From Scatomonas sp963649395 (lineage in GTDB: Bacteria > Bacillota > Clostridia > Lachnospirales > Lachnospiraceae), in contig CAVJHW010000001.1 of the NCBI GenBank assembly GCA_963649395.1, positions 1 through 64,000 of the forward strand: DNA of 64,000 nucleotides, in the 5' to 3' direction. The notes below the pieces were generated by a model, which searched no databases, was not told the DNA's origin, and worked only from the letters and a program-made list of their open reading frames with translations. The translations under genes were made by a program, and so were the position numbers. This document shows positions 50,421 through 58,830 of this stretch, piece by piece. Positions within the stretch are counted from its first letter, which is position 1; each line of letters starts with the position of its first letter.

Positions 50421-51386
50421 ATGGACGAGAATGAAGTAGATGTGCCGGTGTACCTGATCACCGGCTTTTTGGAAAGTGGAAAGTCCACATTTATCGATTT
50501 TACGGTGCAGCAGGAATATTTCCAGATTGACGGTCCCACCCTGCTTTTGTCCTGCGAGGAAGGGGAAGTGGAGTATGACGAGAAGATGTTGCACAGGCAT
50601 TTGACGGTTTTAGAAAAGATCGAGGAGCCGGAGGATTTTACCCTGGAGAGATTGAGAACCTTGCAAAGAAGGTATCAGCCGGAGCGGGTGATTCTGGAGT
50701 ACAATCCCCTGTGGAGTGTCCAAAAGCTGGAGACCATGGAGCTGCCGGAGGGCTGGGGTATTGTCCAGCATATCGTTACGGTGGATGGAAGCTCCTTCCA
50801 GGTCTATAGGAATAATATGAAGTCCCTTTTTGTGGAAATGGTGAAGAATGCGGATATGGTCATGTTCAACCGCTGTTCCATGGAATTGCCCCTGGCTAAC
50901 TTTCGCCGAAGCATCAAGGTGGTGAACCCGGGCTGTGAGATCCTTTTTGAGGATTCCAGCGGGGAGTTGACGGATATTTTCGAGGATTCGCTTCCTTATG
51001 ATCTGGAGGCGGAGGTCGTAGAGATTGAGGATGTAGACTTTGGCATTTTTTATGTGGATGCGGGGGAACATCCGGAGCGTTACCAGGGCAAGACCCTTCG
51101 ATTGAAGGGCATGGTGCTGAAGAGCCGGGGAGCCGGGGCAGATTATTTCGTCCCGGGACGCAAGGCTATGACTTGCTGCGCGGATGATACCACCTTCATC
51201 GGTTATCTATGCCGGGGGAAGAATGCTAAGGAGGTAGAGGATCTGGACATGGGCAGCTGGGTGGAGGTGACGGCAGTCATCGACTACCGCTATGAGAAGG
51301 TCTACCATGAGACGGGTCCGGTTCTTCTGGCTCAGGAGATTAAGCCCGCCCAGGCGCCGGAGTCGGAGCTGGTTTATTTCAATTGA
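50421..51386 (+). CDS. CobW-like GTPase fused to a YcgQ-type C-terminal domain
   Basis: 321 aa. N-terminal G3E GTPase (COG0523) with P-loop TGFLESGKST near residue 16. The usual CxCC metal motif of zinc chaperones is not present; only LLLSCEEGE lies near that position. The C-terminal ~110 residues (VDAGEHPERYQGKTLRLKGMV, then KAMTCCADDTTFIGYLC) match the soluble end of YcgQ/DUF1980 membrane proteins, which in Bacillus neighbour zinc-responsive genes. Inference: a metallochaperone-type GTPase delivering metal to, or working with, a YcgQ-like membrane protein. Confidence 0.75.
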   Translation: MDENEVDVPVYLITGFLESGKSTFIDFTVQQEYFQIDGPTLLLSCEEGEVEYDEKMLHRHLTVLEKIEEPEDFTLERLRTLQRRYQPERVILEYNPLWSVQKLETMELPEGWGIVQHIVTVDGSSFQVYRNNMKSLFVEMVKNADMVMFNRCSMELPLANFRRSIKVVNPGCEILFEDSSGELTDIFEDSLPYDLEAEVVEIEDVDFGIFYVDAGEHPERYQGKTLRLKGMVLKSRGAGADYFVPGRKAMTCCADDTTFIGYLCRGKNAKEVEDLDMGSWVEVTAVIDYRYEKVYHETGPVLLAQEIKPAQAPESELVYFN

Positions 51387-51470
51387 TGGCATGGAAGGGT
51401 AGCGGACGCTTGTGATTGTTTATGCAGTCGGGCCAAGGAACGAAAGACAGCAGCATTCGGGGGAAAAGAT

Positions 51471-52076
51471 ATGTATTTGATAGTAGGTTTGGGGAACCCG
51501 GGGCGAAAGTATGAGGGAACCAAGCATAATGTGGGCTTTGACACCATCACTTACCTGGCGGATGAGTATCGGATTCCCTATTCCGGGATCCAGCTGAAGG
51601 CTATGGTAGGGAAAGGGGTCATGGCAGGTCAGAAGGTTCTTCTGGCCAAGCCCATGACTTATATGAATCTAAGCGGGGAGGCTGTGGGAGCTCTGGTCCA
51701 TTATTATAAGCTGGATCCGGAGCAGGAGCTGGTGGTCATCTACGATGACATCAGCCTGGAGCCGGGGGCGATTCGGGTGCGGAAAAAGGGCAGTGCCGGA
51801 GGACACAATGGCATGAAGAATATCATCAGCCATCTGGGGACGGACCATTTTCCCCGTATCCGCATCGGAATCGGAGAGAAGCCTGCCAATTGGGATCTGG
51901 CGGACTATGTCCTGTCTCCCTTCTCCCGGGAGGACAGAGGCAGGGTGGAGGAAGCCGTGGAGGATGCGGCCAAAGCCTTGCAGCTGATTCTGGAGGGAAG
52001 CATGGATGAGGCCATGAATCGCTATAATAAAAAGGCAAAAGAGAGTGCAAAGGCCGGTAAGGGGAATCTGGAATGA
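51471..52076 (+). CDS. pth: Peptidyl-tRNA hydrolase
   Basis: 201 aa enzyme that frees tRNA from dropped peptidyl-tRNA. The GLGNPGRKYEGTKHNVGFD start holds the catalytic His in KHNVG; VIYDDISLEPG and KGSAGGHNGMKNI are conserved. GGGGGAAAAGAT precedes the ATG. It overlaps mfd by 4 bp (ATGA), a common Firmicutes pairing. Confidence 0.96.
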   Translation: MYLIVGLGNPGRKYEGTKHNVGFDTITYLADEYRIPYSGIQLKAMVGKGVMAGQKVLLAKPMTYMNLSGEAVGALVHYYKLDPEQELVVIYDDISLEPGAIRVRKKGSAGGHNGMKNIISHLGTDHFPRIRIGIGEKPANWDLADYVLSPFSREDRGRVEEAVEDAAKALQLILEGSMDEAMNRYNKKAKESAKAGKGNLE

Positions 52077-55000
52077 GAGCTTTTATGCAGCCATTGGAGG
52101 AAATGGCGGGTATGGAAGACCTGAAGAGGCTGCTGGTTGGCAATCGGGGCCTGATTACAGTGACCGGATGTCTGGAATCCCAGAAGGCTCATCTGGCTGC
52201 GGGGCTGGCGGAGGGGTGTCCGACTCTTCTGTTGGTGGCGGAGAACGAGCTGAAGGCCAAGGAGCTCTATGAGGATTATCGCACCTATGATCCGGACCTA
52301 ATCTTCTATCCCGCCAGGGATTTGATCTTCTATCAGGCTGATCTGTCAGGCAACCTGCTGACCAGGCAGAGAATGAAAGTCATACAGGCATTGATGGAGC
52401 GGAAGAGAGTTACTGTAGTCACCAGTACCGGGGGCTGCATGGACTACCTTCTGCCTCTTCGTGTGCTGAAAAAGCATATCCGACTTCTGAAAAATGACAG
52501 CAGGCTGGATCTGGAGGAATTCAGTCGCGATCTGACTGCCATGGGCTATGAGCGGTGTGCCCAGGTGGAGGCCTCCGGCCAATTCTCTATTCGCGGGGGT
52601 ATCCTGGATCTCTTTGCCCTCACGGAGGAAAATCCCTGGAGAATCGAGCTTTGGGGCGATGAGGTGGACTCCATCCGCAGCTTTGATGTGGAGAGCCAGC
52701 GATCGATCGAAAACCTCACGGAGATCACGGTCTATCCGGCTACCGAGGAGATTGGCCGGGAGGAGGAGGGATTTTATCAGAGACTGACGGATACCTTGCT
52801 GGATTATTTCCCGGAAAAGACCAGAATTTTCCTGGATGAGCCGGGTCGAATTCTGGAAAATGCCCGGGTCCTGTCTGAGGAATATCGGGAGTGTGTCATC
52901 CACAGGCTGGAGAAGGGTCAGATGAAGGCGGAGGAGGGCAATCGCCTCCTGACACCGGAACAGCTGACTTATGAGATGAACCGGCGCAATTGTATCGGTC
53001 TTAGCCTGATGGAGCTGCGCAAGGGAGCTTGGGAGATTCGAGACCATTATAGCGTGACGGTCAAGCCCGTCAGTTCCTACAACCATCAATTTCCCCTTCT
53101 GGTGGAAGACCTGCGCAAATGGAAGCAGGCCGGTTACCGGGTGATTCTTTTGTCTGCCTCCCGTACCCGGGGCAATCGGCTGGCCAGGGATCTGCAAGAA
53201 GAGGGGCTGAATGCCTTCTACAGTGAGGAGAAGGATCGGCTCTTAAGTCCCGGGGAGATTTTGGTGGTCTATGGCTATGCCGGCCGGGGATTTGAATATC
53301 CCATGCAGAAGTTTGTTCTTATTACAGAGACGGATATCTTCGGAAAAGAGCAGAAAAGGAAGAAGAAAAAGCCGGAATACAGTGGGCAGAAGATTCAGGA
53401 CTTTGCGGAACTGACTCTGGGGGATTATGTGGTGCACGAAAGCCATGGTTTGGGCATTTATCGGGGCATCGAGAAGGTCAAGGTAGACAATACCCTCCGG
53501 GATTATATCAAGATTGAGTATGCGGGAGGCAGCAATCTCTATGTGCAGGCTACCCAGCTGGACCTTTTGCAAAAATACGGAGGCGGCACCGGCGGGGAGG
53601 TGCGAAGGCCCAAGCTGAATCAGCTGGGAGGCCAGGAATGGATCAAGACCCGCAATAAGGTCCGCAAGGCAGTGGCAGATATTGCCAAGGATCTGGTTGC
53701 CCTCTATGCGGCCCGTCAGGGAAGCTCCGGCTATCCATTCGCTCCGGATACGGTTTGGCAGAGGGAATTCGAGGAAATGTTCCCCTTTGAGGAGACGGCA
53801 GACCAGCTGGCGGCCATCGAGGCTACCAAGCGGGATATGGAAAGCCCTAAGATCATGGATCGCCTGATCTGCGGAGATGTGGGCTATGGCAAGACGGAGA
53901 TCGCCATCCGGGCTGCCTTCAAGGCGGTACAGGAGAGCAAGCAGGTGGTTATCCTGGTACCTACCACGATTCTGGCGCAGCAGCATTATAATACCTTTAC
54001 CCAGAGGATGAAGGATTTCCCGGTGCGGATTGACCTGCTTTGCCGCTTCCGGTCTCCGGCTCAGCAAAAAAAGACCCTGCTGGATCTGAAGAAGGGTCAG
54101 GTAGATATCCTCATTGGTACCCATCGGGTTCTGTCCAAGGATGTGGTCTTCAAGGATCTGGGCCTTCTGGTGGTGGATGAGGAGCAGCGATTTGGGGTAA
54201 CTCATAAGGAGAAAATCAAGAGATTGAAGCAGAATGTGGATGTATTAACCTTGACTGCCACTCCTATCCCCAGGACCCTTCATATGAGCCTTATCGGTAT
54301 CCGGGACATGAGCGTGCTGGAGGAGCCGCCCCTGGATCGGGTTCCCATCCAGACCTATGTAATGGAATACGATGAGGAGCTGGTGAGGGAGGCCATCAGC
54401 CGGGAATTGGCCAGAGGCGGCCAAGTCTACTATGTCCATAACCGGGTGAATACCATTTTGGATCTGACCAACCGGATCTCCGCCCTGGTGCCGGAGGCCA
54501 ATGTGGCCTATGCCCATGGCCAGATGAAGGAGCGAGAGCTGGAGAAGATCATGTACAGCTTTATCAACGGGGAGGTTGACGTTCTGGTCTCCACCACCAT
54601 CATAGAGACAGGAATGGACATTTCCAATGTCAATACCATCATTATCCACGATGCGGATCAGATGGGCCTGGCTCAGCTCTACCAGCTGAGGGGACGGGTG
54701 GGCAGAAGCAACCGCACCGCCTATGCCTTCCTGATGTACCGCCGCAACAAGATGCTGCGGGAAGAGGCGGAGAAGCGACTCATGGCCATTCGGGAATTCA
54801 CAGATCTGGGCAGCGGGGTTAAGATTGCCATGCGGGATCTGGAAATCCGGGGTGCCGGCAATCTCCTGGGGGCGGAGCAGCATGGTCATATGGAAGCCGT
54901 AGGTTATGATCTCTACTGTAAGATGCTCAGCAAAGCTGTCCGGGATGCCAAGGGAGAGAAGCAGGAAGAGGAGGACTTTGATACGGTCATTGACCTGGTG

Positions 55001-55441
55001 GTGGACGCCTATATTCCGGAGGCTTATATCACGAATGAAGGTCAGAAGCTGGATATTTACAAACGAATCGCAGGGATAGAGACAGAGGAAGAAATGGAGC
55101 AGATGCTGGAGGAGCTGCTGGACCGCTTCGGAGAGCCCCCCCGCTGTGTTCGGAACCTGGTGGCTGCAGCCCAGCTGAAGGCCATGGCTCACCGCCTCTA
55201 TCTCACAGAGATCAAGCAGGCAGGGAAGGAAATCCGCTTCTTCTTCTATGAAAAAGCCAGAATCGACGTGGGGGGAATCCCCCATCTTCTGGAGGAATAC
55301 GGGCGCAAACTGCGTCTCCAGAAGGACAAGAAAATCGGCTTCCTCTACCAGCCCGGGAAAGCAGAGAAAAAGGGCGAAAATATCCTGACCCAGGTGGTCA
55401 GCTTCCTGGAAAGTATGGAAAAATACCTTTTGACACTGTAA
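52073..55441 (+). CDS. mfd: Transcription-repair coupling factor Mfd
   Basis: 1122 aa. UvrB-like N-terminal domains (ASGQFSIRGGILDLF), an RNA polymerase-interaction domain (LGDYVVHESHGLGIYRG, about 445-470), a RecG-like motor with Walker A GDVGYGKTEIA and DEEQ box VVDEEQRFG, the TATPIPRTLHMSL and RGRVGRSNR motifs, and the C-terminal autoinhibitory domain. It dislodges stalled RNA polymerase and recruits UvrA. The last residues (LLTL) and the stop codon are encoded by a copy of the dispersed 16-bp motif. Confidence 0.96.
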   Translation: MRAFMQPLEEMAGMEDLKRLLVGNRGLITVTGCLESQKAHLAAGLAEGCPTLLLVAENELKAKELYEDYRTYDPDLIFYPARDLIFYQADLSGNLLTRQRMKVIQALMERKRVTVVTSTGGCMDYLLPLRVLKKHIRLLKNDSRLDLEEFSRDLTAMGYERCAQVEASGQFSIRGGILDLFALTEENPWRIELWGDEVDSIRSFDVESQRSIENLTEITVYPATEEIGREEEGFYQRLTDTLLDYFPEKTRIFLDEPGRILENARVLSEEYRECVIHRLEKGQMKAEEGNRLLTPEQLTYEMNRRNCIGLSLMELRKGAWEIRDHYSVTVKPVSSYNHQFPLLVEDLRKWKQAGYRVILLSASRTRGNRLARDLQEEGLNAFYSEEKDRLLSPGEILVVYGYAGRGFEYPMQKFVLITETDIFGKEQKRKKKKPEYSGQKIQDFAELTLGDYVVHESHGLGIYRGIEKVKVDNTLRDYIKIEYAGGSNLYVQATQLDLLQKYGGGTGGEVRRPKLNQLGGQEWIKTRNKVRKAVADIAKDLVALYAARQGSSGYPFAPDTVWQREFEEMFPFEETADQLAAIEATKRDMESPKIMDRLICGDVGYGKTEIAIRAAFKAVQESKQVVILVPTTILAQQHYNTFTQRMKDFPVRIDLLCRFRSPAQQKKTLLDLKKGQVDILIGTHRVLSKDVVFKDLGLLVVDEEQRFGVTHKEKIKRLKQNVDVLTLTATPIPRTLHMSLIGIRDMSVLEEPPLDRVPIQTYVMEYDEELVREAISRELARGGQVYYVHNRVNTILDLTNRISALVPEANVAYAHGQMKERELEKIMYSFINGEVDVLVSTTIIETGMDISNVNTIIIHDADQMGLAQLYQLRGRVGRSNRTAYAFLMYRRNKMLREEAEKRLMAIREFTDLGSGVKIAMRDLEIRGAGNLLGAEQHGHMEAVGYDLYCKMLSKAVRDAKGEKQEEEDFDTVIDLVVDAYIPEAYITNEGQKLDIYKRIAGIETEEEMEQMLEELLDRFGEPPRCVRNLVAAAQLKAMAHRLYLTEIKQAGKEIRFFFYEKARIDVGGIPHLLEEYGRKLRLQKDKKIGFLYQPGKAEKKGENILTQVVSFLESMEKYLLTL

Positions 55442-55444
55442 CCA
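55428..55444 (+). repeat. Copy of the dispersed 16-bp motif at the mfd stop
   Basis: CTTTTGACACTGTAACC; the TAA of mfd is part of it. It lies about 35 bp before the -35 of the foldase promoter. Confidence 0.6.
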
Positions 55445-55479
55445 ATTATGTGAAAAAAGTTTGAAATCTGTGAAAAAGA

Positions 55480-55508
55480 TTGCCTGAAAAGGGAAAAAAG
55501 GATATACT
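55480..55508 (+). promoter_or_regulatory. Promoter of the foldase-like lipoprotein gene
   Basis: TTGCCT at 55480-55485, 17-bp spacer, TATACT at 55503-55508. It drives a ~150-nt leader with AGTGCG/CGCACT (55518-55523 with 55567-55572) and GGCCCAA/TTGGGCC (55530-55536 with 55623-55629) complementary pairs. Confidence 0.65.
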
Positions 55509-55661
55509 GGGAGACAAAGTGCGGTCGAAGGCCCAAAGGCAGACGGGTAAGTCGGCTTTTCCTATGCGCACTGCGAAACATTGGGTCGGGTATCAAGAGA
55601 CCTAAACCTGTGATTGCCGGAGTTGGGCCGGTAATAAAATAGAATGGATTTGGAGGTTGTT

Positions 55662-56837
55662 ATGAAAAGAAGGAAAACATTTGCCCTTTGCGGGGTTTTA
55701 TCCCTGACTATGGCAGCAGCAGGATTGACAGGCTGCAGCAGCAAGGTGGACGGAACAGCCACTGCTTTGGTGGTTGGCGAGGAAGAAGTCAGCCTGGGAA
55801 CTGCTAATTTTATCCTGCGTTATCAGCAGGCGGAGACCCTTTACATGATGCAGAACTATGGCATGGTATCCGAGGGCAGCAGCATGTGGGATTCTACGGT
55901 GGACAGCGGTACCTACGGAGAACAGTTTAAGGATAATATCAAGGATGATATTGTGGAAATGGTTCTTCTGCGCCAGCATGCCTCGGAATATAATGTAACG
56001 ATTTCTGACGAGTATCAGGAACAGATTGAGAGTGCGGCCAAGACTATTATGGAGAGCAATGCGGATGCCATGGATCAGATTGGGGCCACCCAGGAGAATG
56101 TAGAGGAGATGATGGAGCTCTATACCTACAAGACCCTGATGAAGGATCCTATGGTGGAGGATACAGACCGGGAGGTCTCGGATGAGGAGGCAGCTCAGAC
56201 CAGAATTACCTACTCCCGTATCAAGCTGACGGGCACGGACGATGATGGCAATACTACGGACCTGACCGATGAGGAGAAGGCCAGCCTGAAGGAGGAGTGC
56301 CAGGAATTGCTGGATCAGGTGCAGGCTTCCGCCGATCCTGCCAATGAGGATATTTCCACCCTGGCAGAGGCCATTGACGAGGACTTCCTGACCAGCGGTG
56401 TGAACTACAGTACCAATGATGAAGAGGATACAACGATTGATGATGCGGTGAAGGAAGCTGTGAGCACCCTGTCGGATGGTCAGGTATATGATGGCATCAT
56501 TGAGACGGATGACTATTATTATGTAGTACGTCTGGATCATAAGTTTGACGAGGATGCCACCGAGACCAAGAAGCAGTCCATCATCAGCGAGCGGGAAGAT
56601 GATAATTACGACAGCAAGGTGCAGGAGTGGAAGGATGCCACAAGCATCGAGGAGAAGAGCCCCTGGAAGAAGCTGAAGGTAACCGATAAGGATGCCTATG
56701 TGGTGAAGACAGCAGATAGTACCGCTACTTCTACCTCCTCTGAGGACGCCTCTTCTGCCTCCAGCTCTTCTGTCAGCACGAGTTCTGCTGGCACTGAGAG
56801 CACCAGCGCTGCCTCCAGCTCTTCCAGCGAATCATAA
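55662..56837 (+). CDS. PrsA/SurA-like foldase lipoprotein
   Basis: 391 aa. Lipoprotein signal with lipobox LTGC at about residue 26; then a SurA_N-like helical region (ILRYQQAETLYMMQNYG, DNIKDDIVEMVLLRQHA) and a central part resembling a degenerate parvulin peptidyl-prolyl isomerase (about 165-300). The last ~40 residues are almost only Ser, Thr, Ala and Glu, a flexible wall-spanning tail. Inference: helps secreted proteins fold outside the membrane. Start: ATG 55662 after GGAGGTTGTT; an earlier ATG (55644) lacks a good ribosome site. Confidence 0.82.
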   Translation: MKRRKTFALCGVLSLTMAAAGLTGCSSKVDGTATALVVGEEEVSLGTANFILRYQQAETLYMMQNYGMVSEGSSMWDSTVDSGTYGEQFKDNIKDDIVEMVLLRQHASEYNVTISDEYQEQIESAAKTIMESNADAMDQIGATQENVEEMMELYTYKTLMKDPMVEDTDREVSDEEAAQTRITYSRIKLTGTDDDGNTTDLTDEEKASLKEECQELLDQVQASADPANEDISTLAEAIDEDFLTSGVNYSTNDEEDTTIDDAVKEAVSTLSDGQVYDGIIETDDYYYVVRLDHKFDEDATETKKQSIISEREDDNYDSKVQEWKDATSIEEKSPWKKLKVTDKDAYVVKTADSTATSTSSEDASSASSSSVSTSSAGTESTSAASSSSSES

Positions 56838-56952
56838 GGATTGTAGGAGTGCGTAGCCCGGAACAAGCTGTGCAACCAGAGATTTGGGCGTTTTGACATC
56901 CGAACCAGGGATTAGGGATGCGCAAACAAGCAAGGGAGGAGGGGTATCATAT

Positions 56953-57831
56953 ATGGAAAGGCAGGAATTTGAGAAGCTGACAAAGGACAGGATCACCTAC
57001 CTGGACGGCGCCTTCGGCTCCAATATGGTGAAAAAGGGAATGCCAAAGAATGTATGTGTGGAAGCCTGGCTTCTGGACCATAAGGAGTGGGTGACCAGCC
57101 TGCAGGAGCAATACCTGGAGGCAGGCAGCCAGATCATCTATGCCCCTACCTTTTCTGCTAATTGCATCAGCCTGCGCAAGCATGGCAAAGAGGCAGATAC
57201 GGGGAAGCTGAATCGGGAGCTGGTGGAGCTGACCCTGGAAAATGTGAAGGGACGGGCTTGGGTAGCTGGGGATCTGACCACCTCCGGAGAACTCCTGGAT
57301 CCCCTGGGGGATCTGACGGAGGAGGAGCTGTATGAGGCCTATTGCCAACAGATAGAGGCCCTTGCCCAGGCCGGAGCCGATCTTCTGGTGGCGGAGACCA
57401 TGCTGAGCCTGCCGGAGACGGAGGTTGCCCTGCGGGCGGCCCTGGATACCTGCCAGCTGCCCATGATCTGCACATTGACGGTCGGAGAGGAGGGCAGAGC
57501 CCTCTTTGGGGGAACCGCAGCTGAGGCGGTGGAGACCCTGCAGGCTCAGGGAGCTTCCGCAGTAGGCGTGAATTGCTCTGTGGGACCCGATCAGCTGCAG
57601 GATGTGGTGAAGGCCATGAAGGCCTGTGCCAAGCTTCCCCTTGTGGTAAAACCCAATGCAGGCTTGCCCCTGATCAATGAAGAGGGAGAAGCCATCTACC
57701 AGATGAGTCCCCAGGACTTTGCGGCCCATATGGCAGACCTGGTGGATCTGGGAGCCAATCTGATTGGCGGCTGCTGCGGAACCACACCGGAATATATTCG
57801 GATTCTAAGAGAGCAGATGGAAAGACGATAG
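56953..57831 (+). CDS. Homocysteine S-methyltransferase family protein
   Basis: 292 aa, MetH N-terminal/BhmT-type barrel that moves a methyl group to a thiol such as homocysteine. Zinc ligands visible: Cys in VGVNCSVGP and the pair in IGGCCGTTPEYI. DGAFGSNMVKKG marks the start of the domain. It lacks cobalamin and folate domains, so it must use a separate methyl donor, perhaps a corrinoid protein such as that encoded at 61.5 kb, or S-methylmethionine. Start: ATG 56953 after GGAGGAGGGG; an upstream in-frame start at 56884 falls in a probable regulatory leader. Confidence 0.85.
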   Translation: MERQEFEKLTKDRITYLDGAFGSNMVKKGMPKNVCVEAWLLDHKEWVTSLQEQYLEAGSQIIYAPTFSANCISLRKHGKEADTGKLNRELVELTLENVKGRAWVAGDLTTSGELLDPLGDLTEEELYEAYCQQIEALAQAGADLLVAETMLSLPETEVALRAALDTCQLPMICTLTVGEEGRALFGGTAAEAVETLQAQGASAVGVNCSVGPDQLQDVVKAMKACAKLPLVVKPNAGLPLINEEGEAIYQMSPQDFAAHMADLVDLGANLIGGCCGTTPEYIRILREQMERR

Positions 57832-57889
57832 GCTGTGCACCTGGCTGTTCGGGCGGCAGAGGCTGTGCAGGTGACCATAGGAGACAGAT

Positions 57890-58720
57890 ATGTACAATGA
57901 TTTACTGACCATTGGGCCTTTTACTATCCATGGATATGGATTAATGACGGCCATAGGGATTCTGGCGGCCTATTTTACGGCAGAAAACCGGGCAAAGAAG
58001 AAGGGGCTGCAGCCGGAACGGGTCTTTGGCCTGGTTTGCTGGTGTGTGGTCCTGGGCTATATCGGCTCTAAACTCTTATATCTGTGCACCATTTTGCCGG
58101 ATCTGATGGCAGACCCTGGTATCTTCTGGCGGTCTTTGGGAGATGGATGGGTAGTATTTGGGGGCATCCTGGGGGGCATCCTGGGGGGATATCTCTATTG
58201 CAGGCGCAGCAAGCTGGAGGCCTGGAAATACTTTGACCTAGGGCTGGCCAGTGTGGCCCTGGCCCAGGGCTTTGGCCGAATCGGTTGCTTCCTAGCGGGT
58301 TGCTGCTATGGGGTGGAGACGGACTGCCCCTTGTCGGTGAACTTTACCCATTCGGACTTTGCTCCTCCGGGAAATAGAGTCCCTACCCAGCTGATCTCCA
58401 GCGGGCTGGACTTTCTTCTCTTTTTCTTTCTCATCCTCTATGACAGGAAATGGAAGAAAAGGGATGGAGAGGTAACCGCCTGGTATCTGATTTTCTACAG
58501 TGCCGGACGTTTCCTCCTGGAATTCTGGCGAGGCGATGCTGCTAGAGGCTCCGTAGGCGGTCTGTCCACCTCCCAATTCATCGGGATCTTCACCCTGGCG
58601 GCGGGGCTTGTGCTGCTGGCTCTGCGGCGAAGAAGTCCGGAGAAGGCCGAGGAGAAGGTCGCGGAGGATATCAAGAAGAAAGTCGAGGAGAGTCCGGAAG
58701 AGAGTAAGAGCCAGGATTGA
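57890..58720 (+). CDS. lgt: Prolipoprotein diacylglyceryl transferase
   Basis: 276 aa, seven membrane helices. The family signature appears as GFGRIGCFLAGCCYG, with HSDFAPPGNRVPTQL and a late SAGRFLLEFWRGD. Attaches diacylglycerol from phosphatidylglycerol to the lipobox cysteine of lipoproteins, two of which are encoded in this window. The tail is charged (EKAEEKVAEDIKKKVEE). No clear strong promoter of its own; probably read from the homocysteine methyltransferase transcript (58-bp gap). Confidence 0.93.
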   Translation: MYNDLLTIGPFTIHGYGLMTAIGILAAYFTAENRAKKKGLQPERVFGLVCWCVVLGYIGSKLLYLCTILPDLMADPGIFWRSLGDGWVVFGGILGGILGGYLYCRRSKLEAWKYFDLGLASVALAQGFGRIGCFLAGCCYGVETDCPLSVNFTHSDFAPPGNRVPTQLISSGLDFLLFFFLILYDRKWKKRDGEVTAWYLIFYSAGRFLLEFWRGDAARGSVGGLSTSQFIGIFTLAAGLVLLALRRRSPEKAEEKVAEDIKKKVEESPEESKSQD

Positions 58721-58756
58721 GACAGGGAAGAAGCAGTCCAGGAGATGACCAAGGAA

Positions 58757-58791
58757 AAGGCATTCGGAAGTGGGTCCGGAATGCCTTTTTT
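58757..58791 (+). terminator. Terminator of lgt
   Basis: AAGGCATTCGGA pairs with TCCGGAATGCCTT (one bulged base), followed by TTTTT. Confidence 0.85.
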
Positions 58792-58830
58792 ATGTTTGGC
58801 CGGAAGCTCTTGCATCAAGGTGTCAATACA

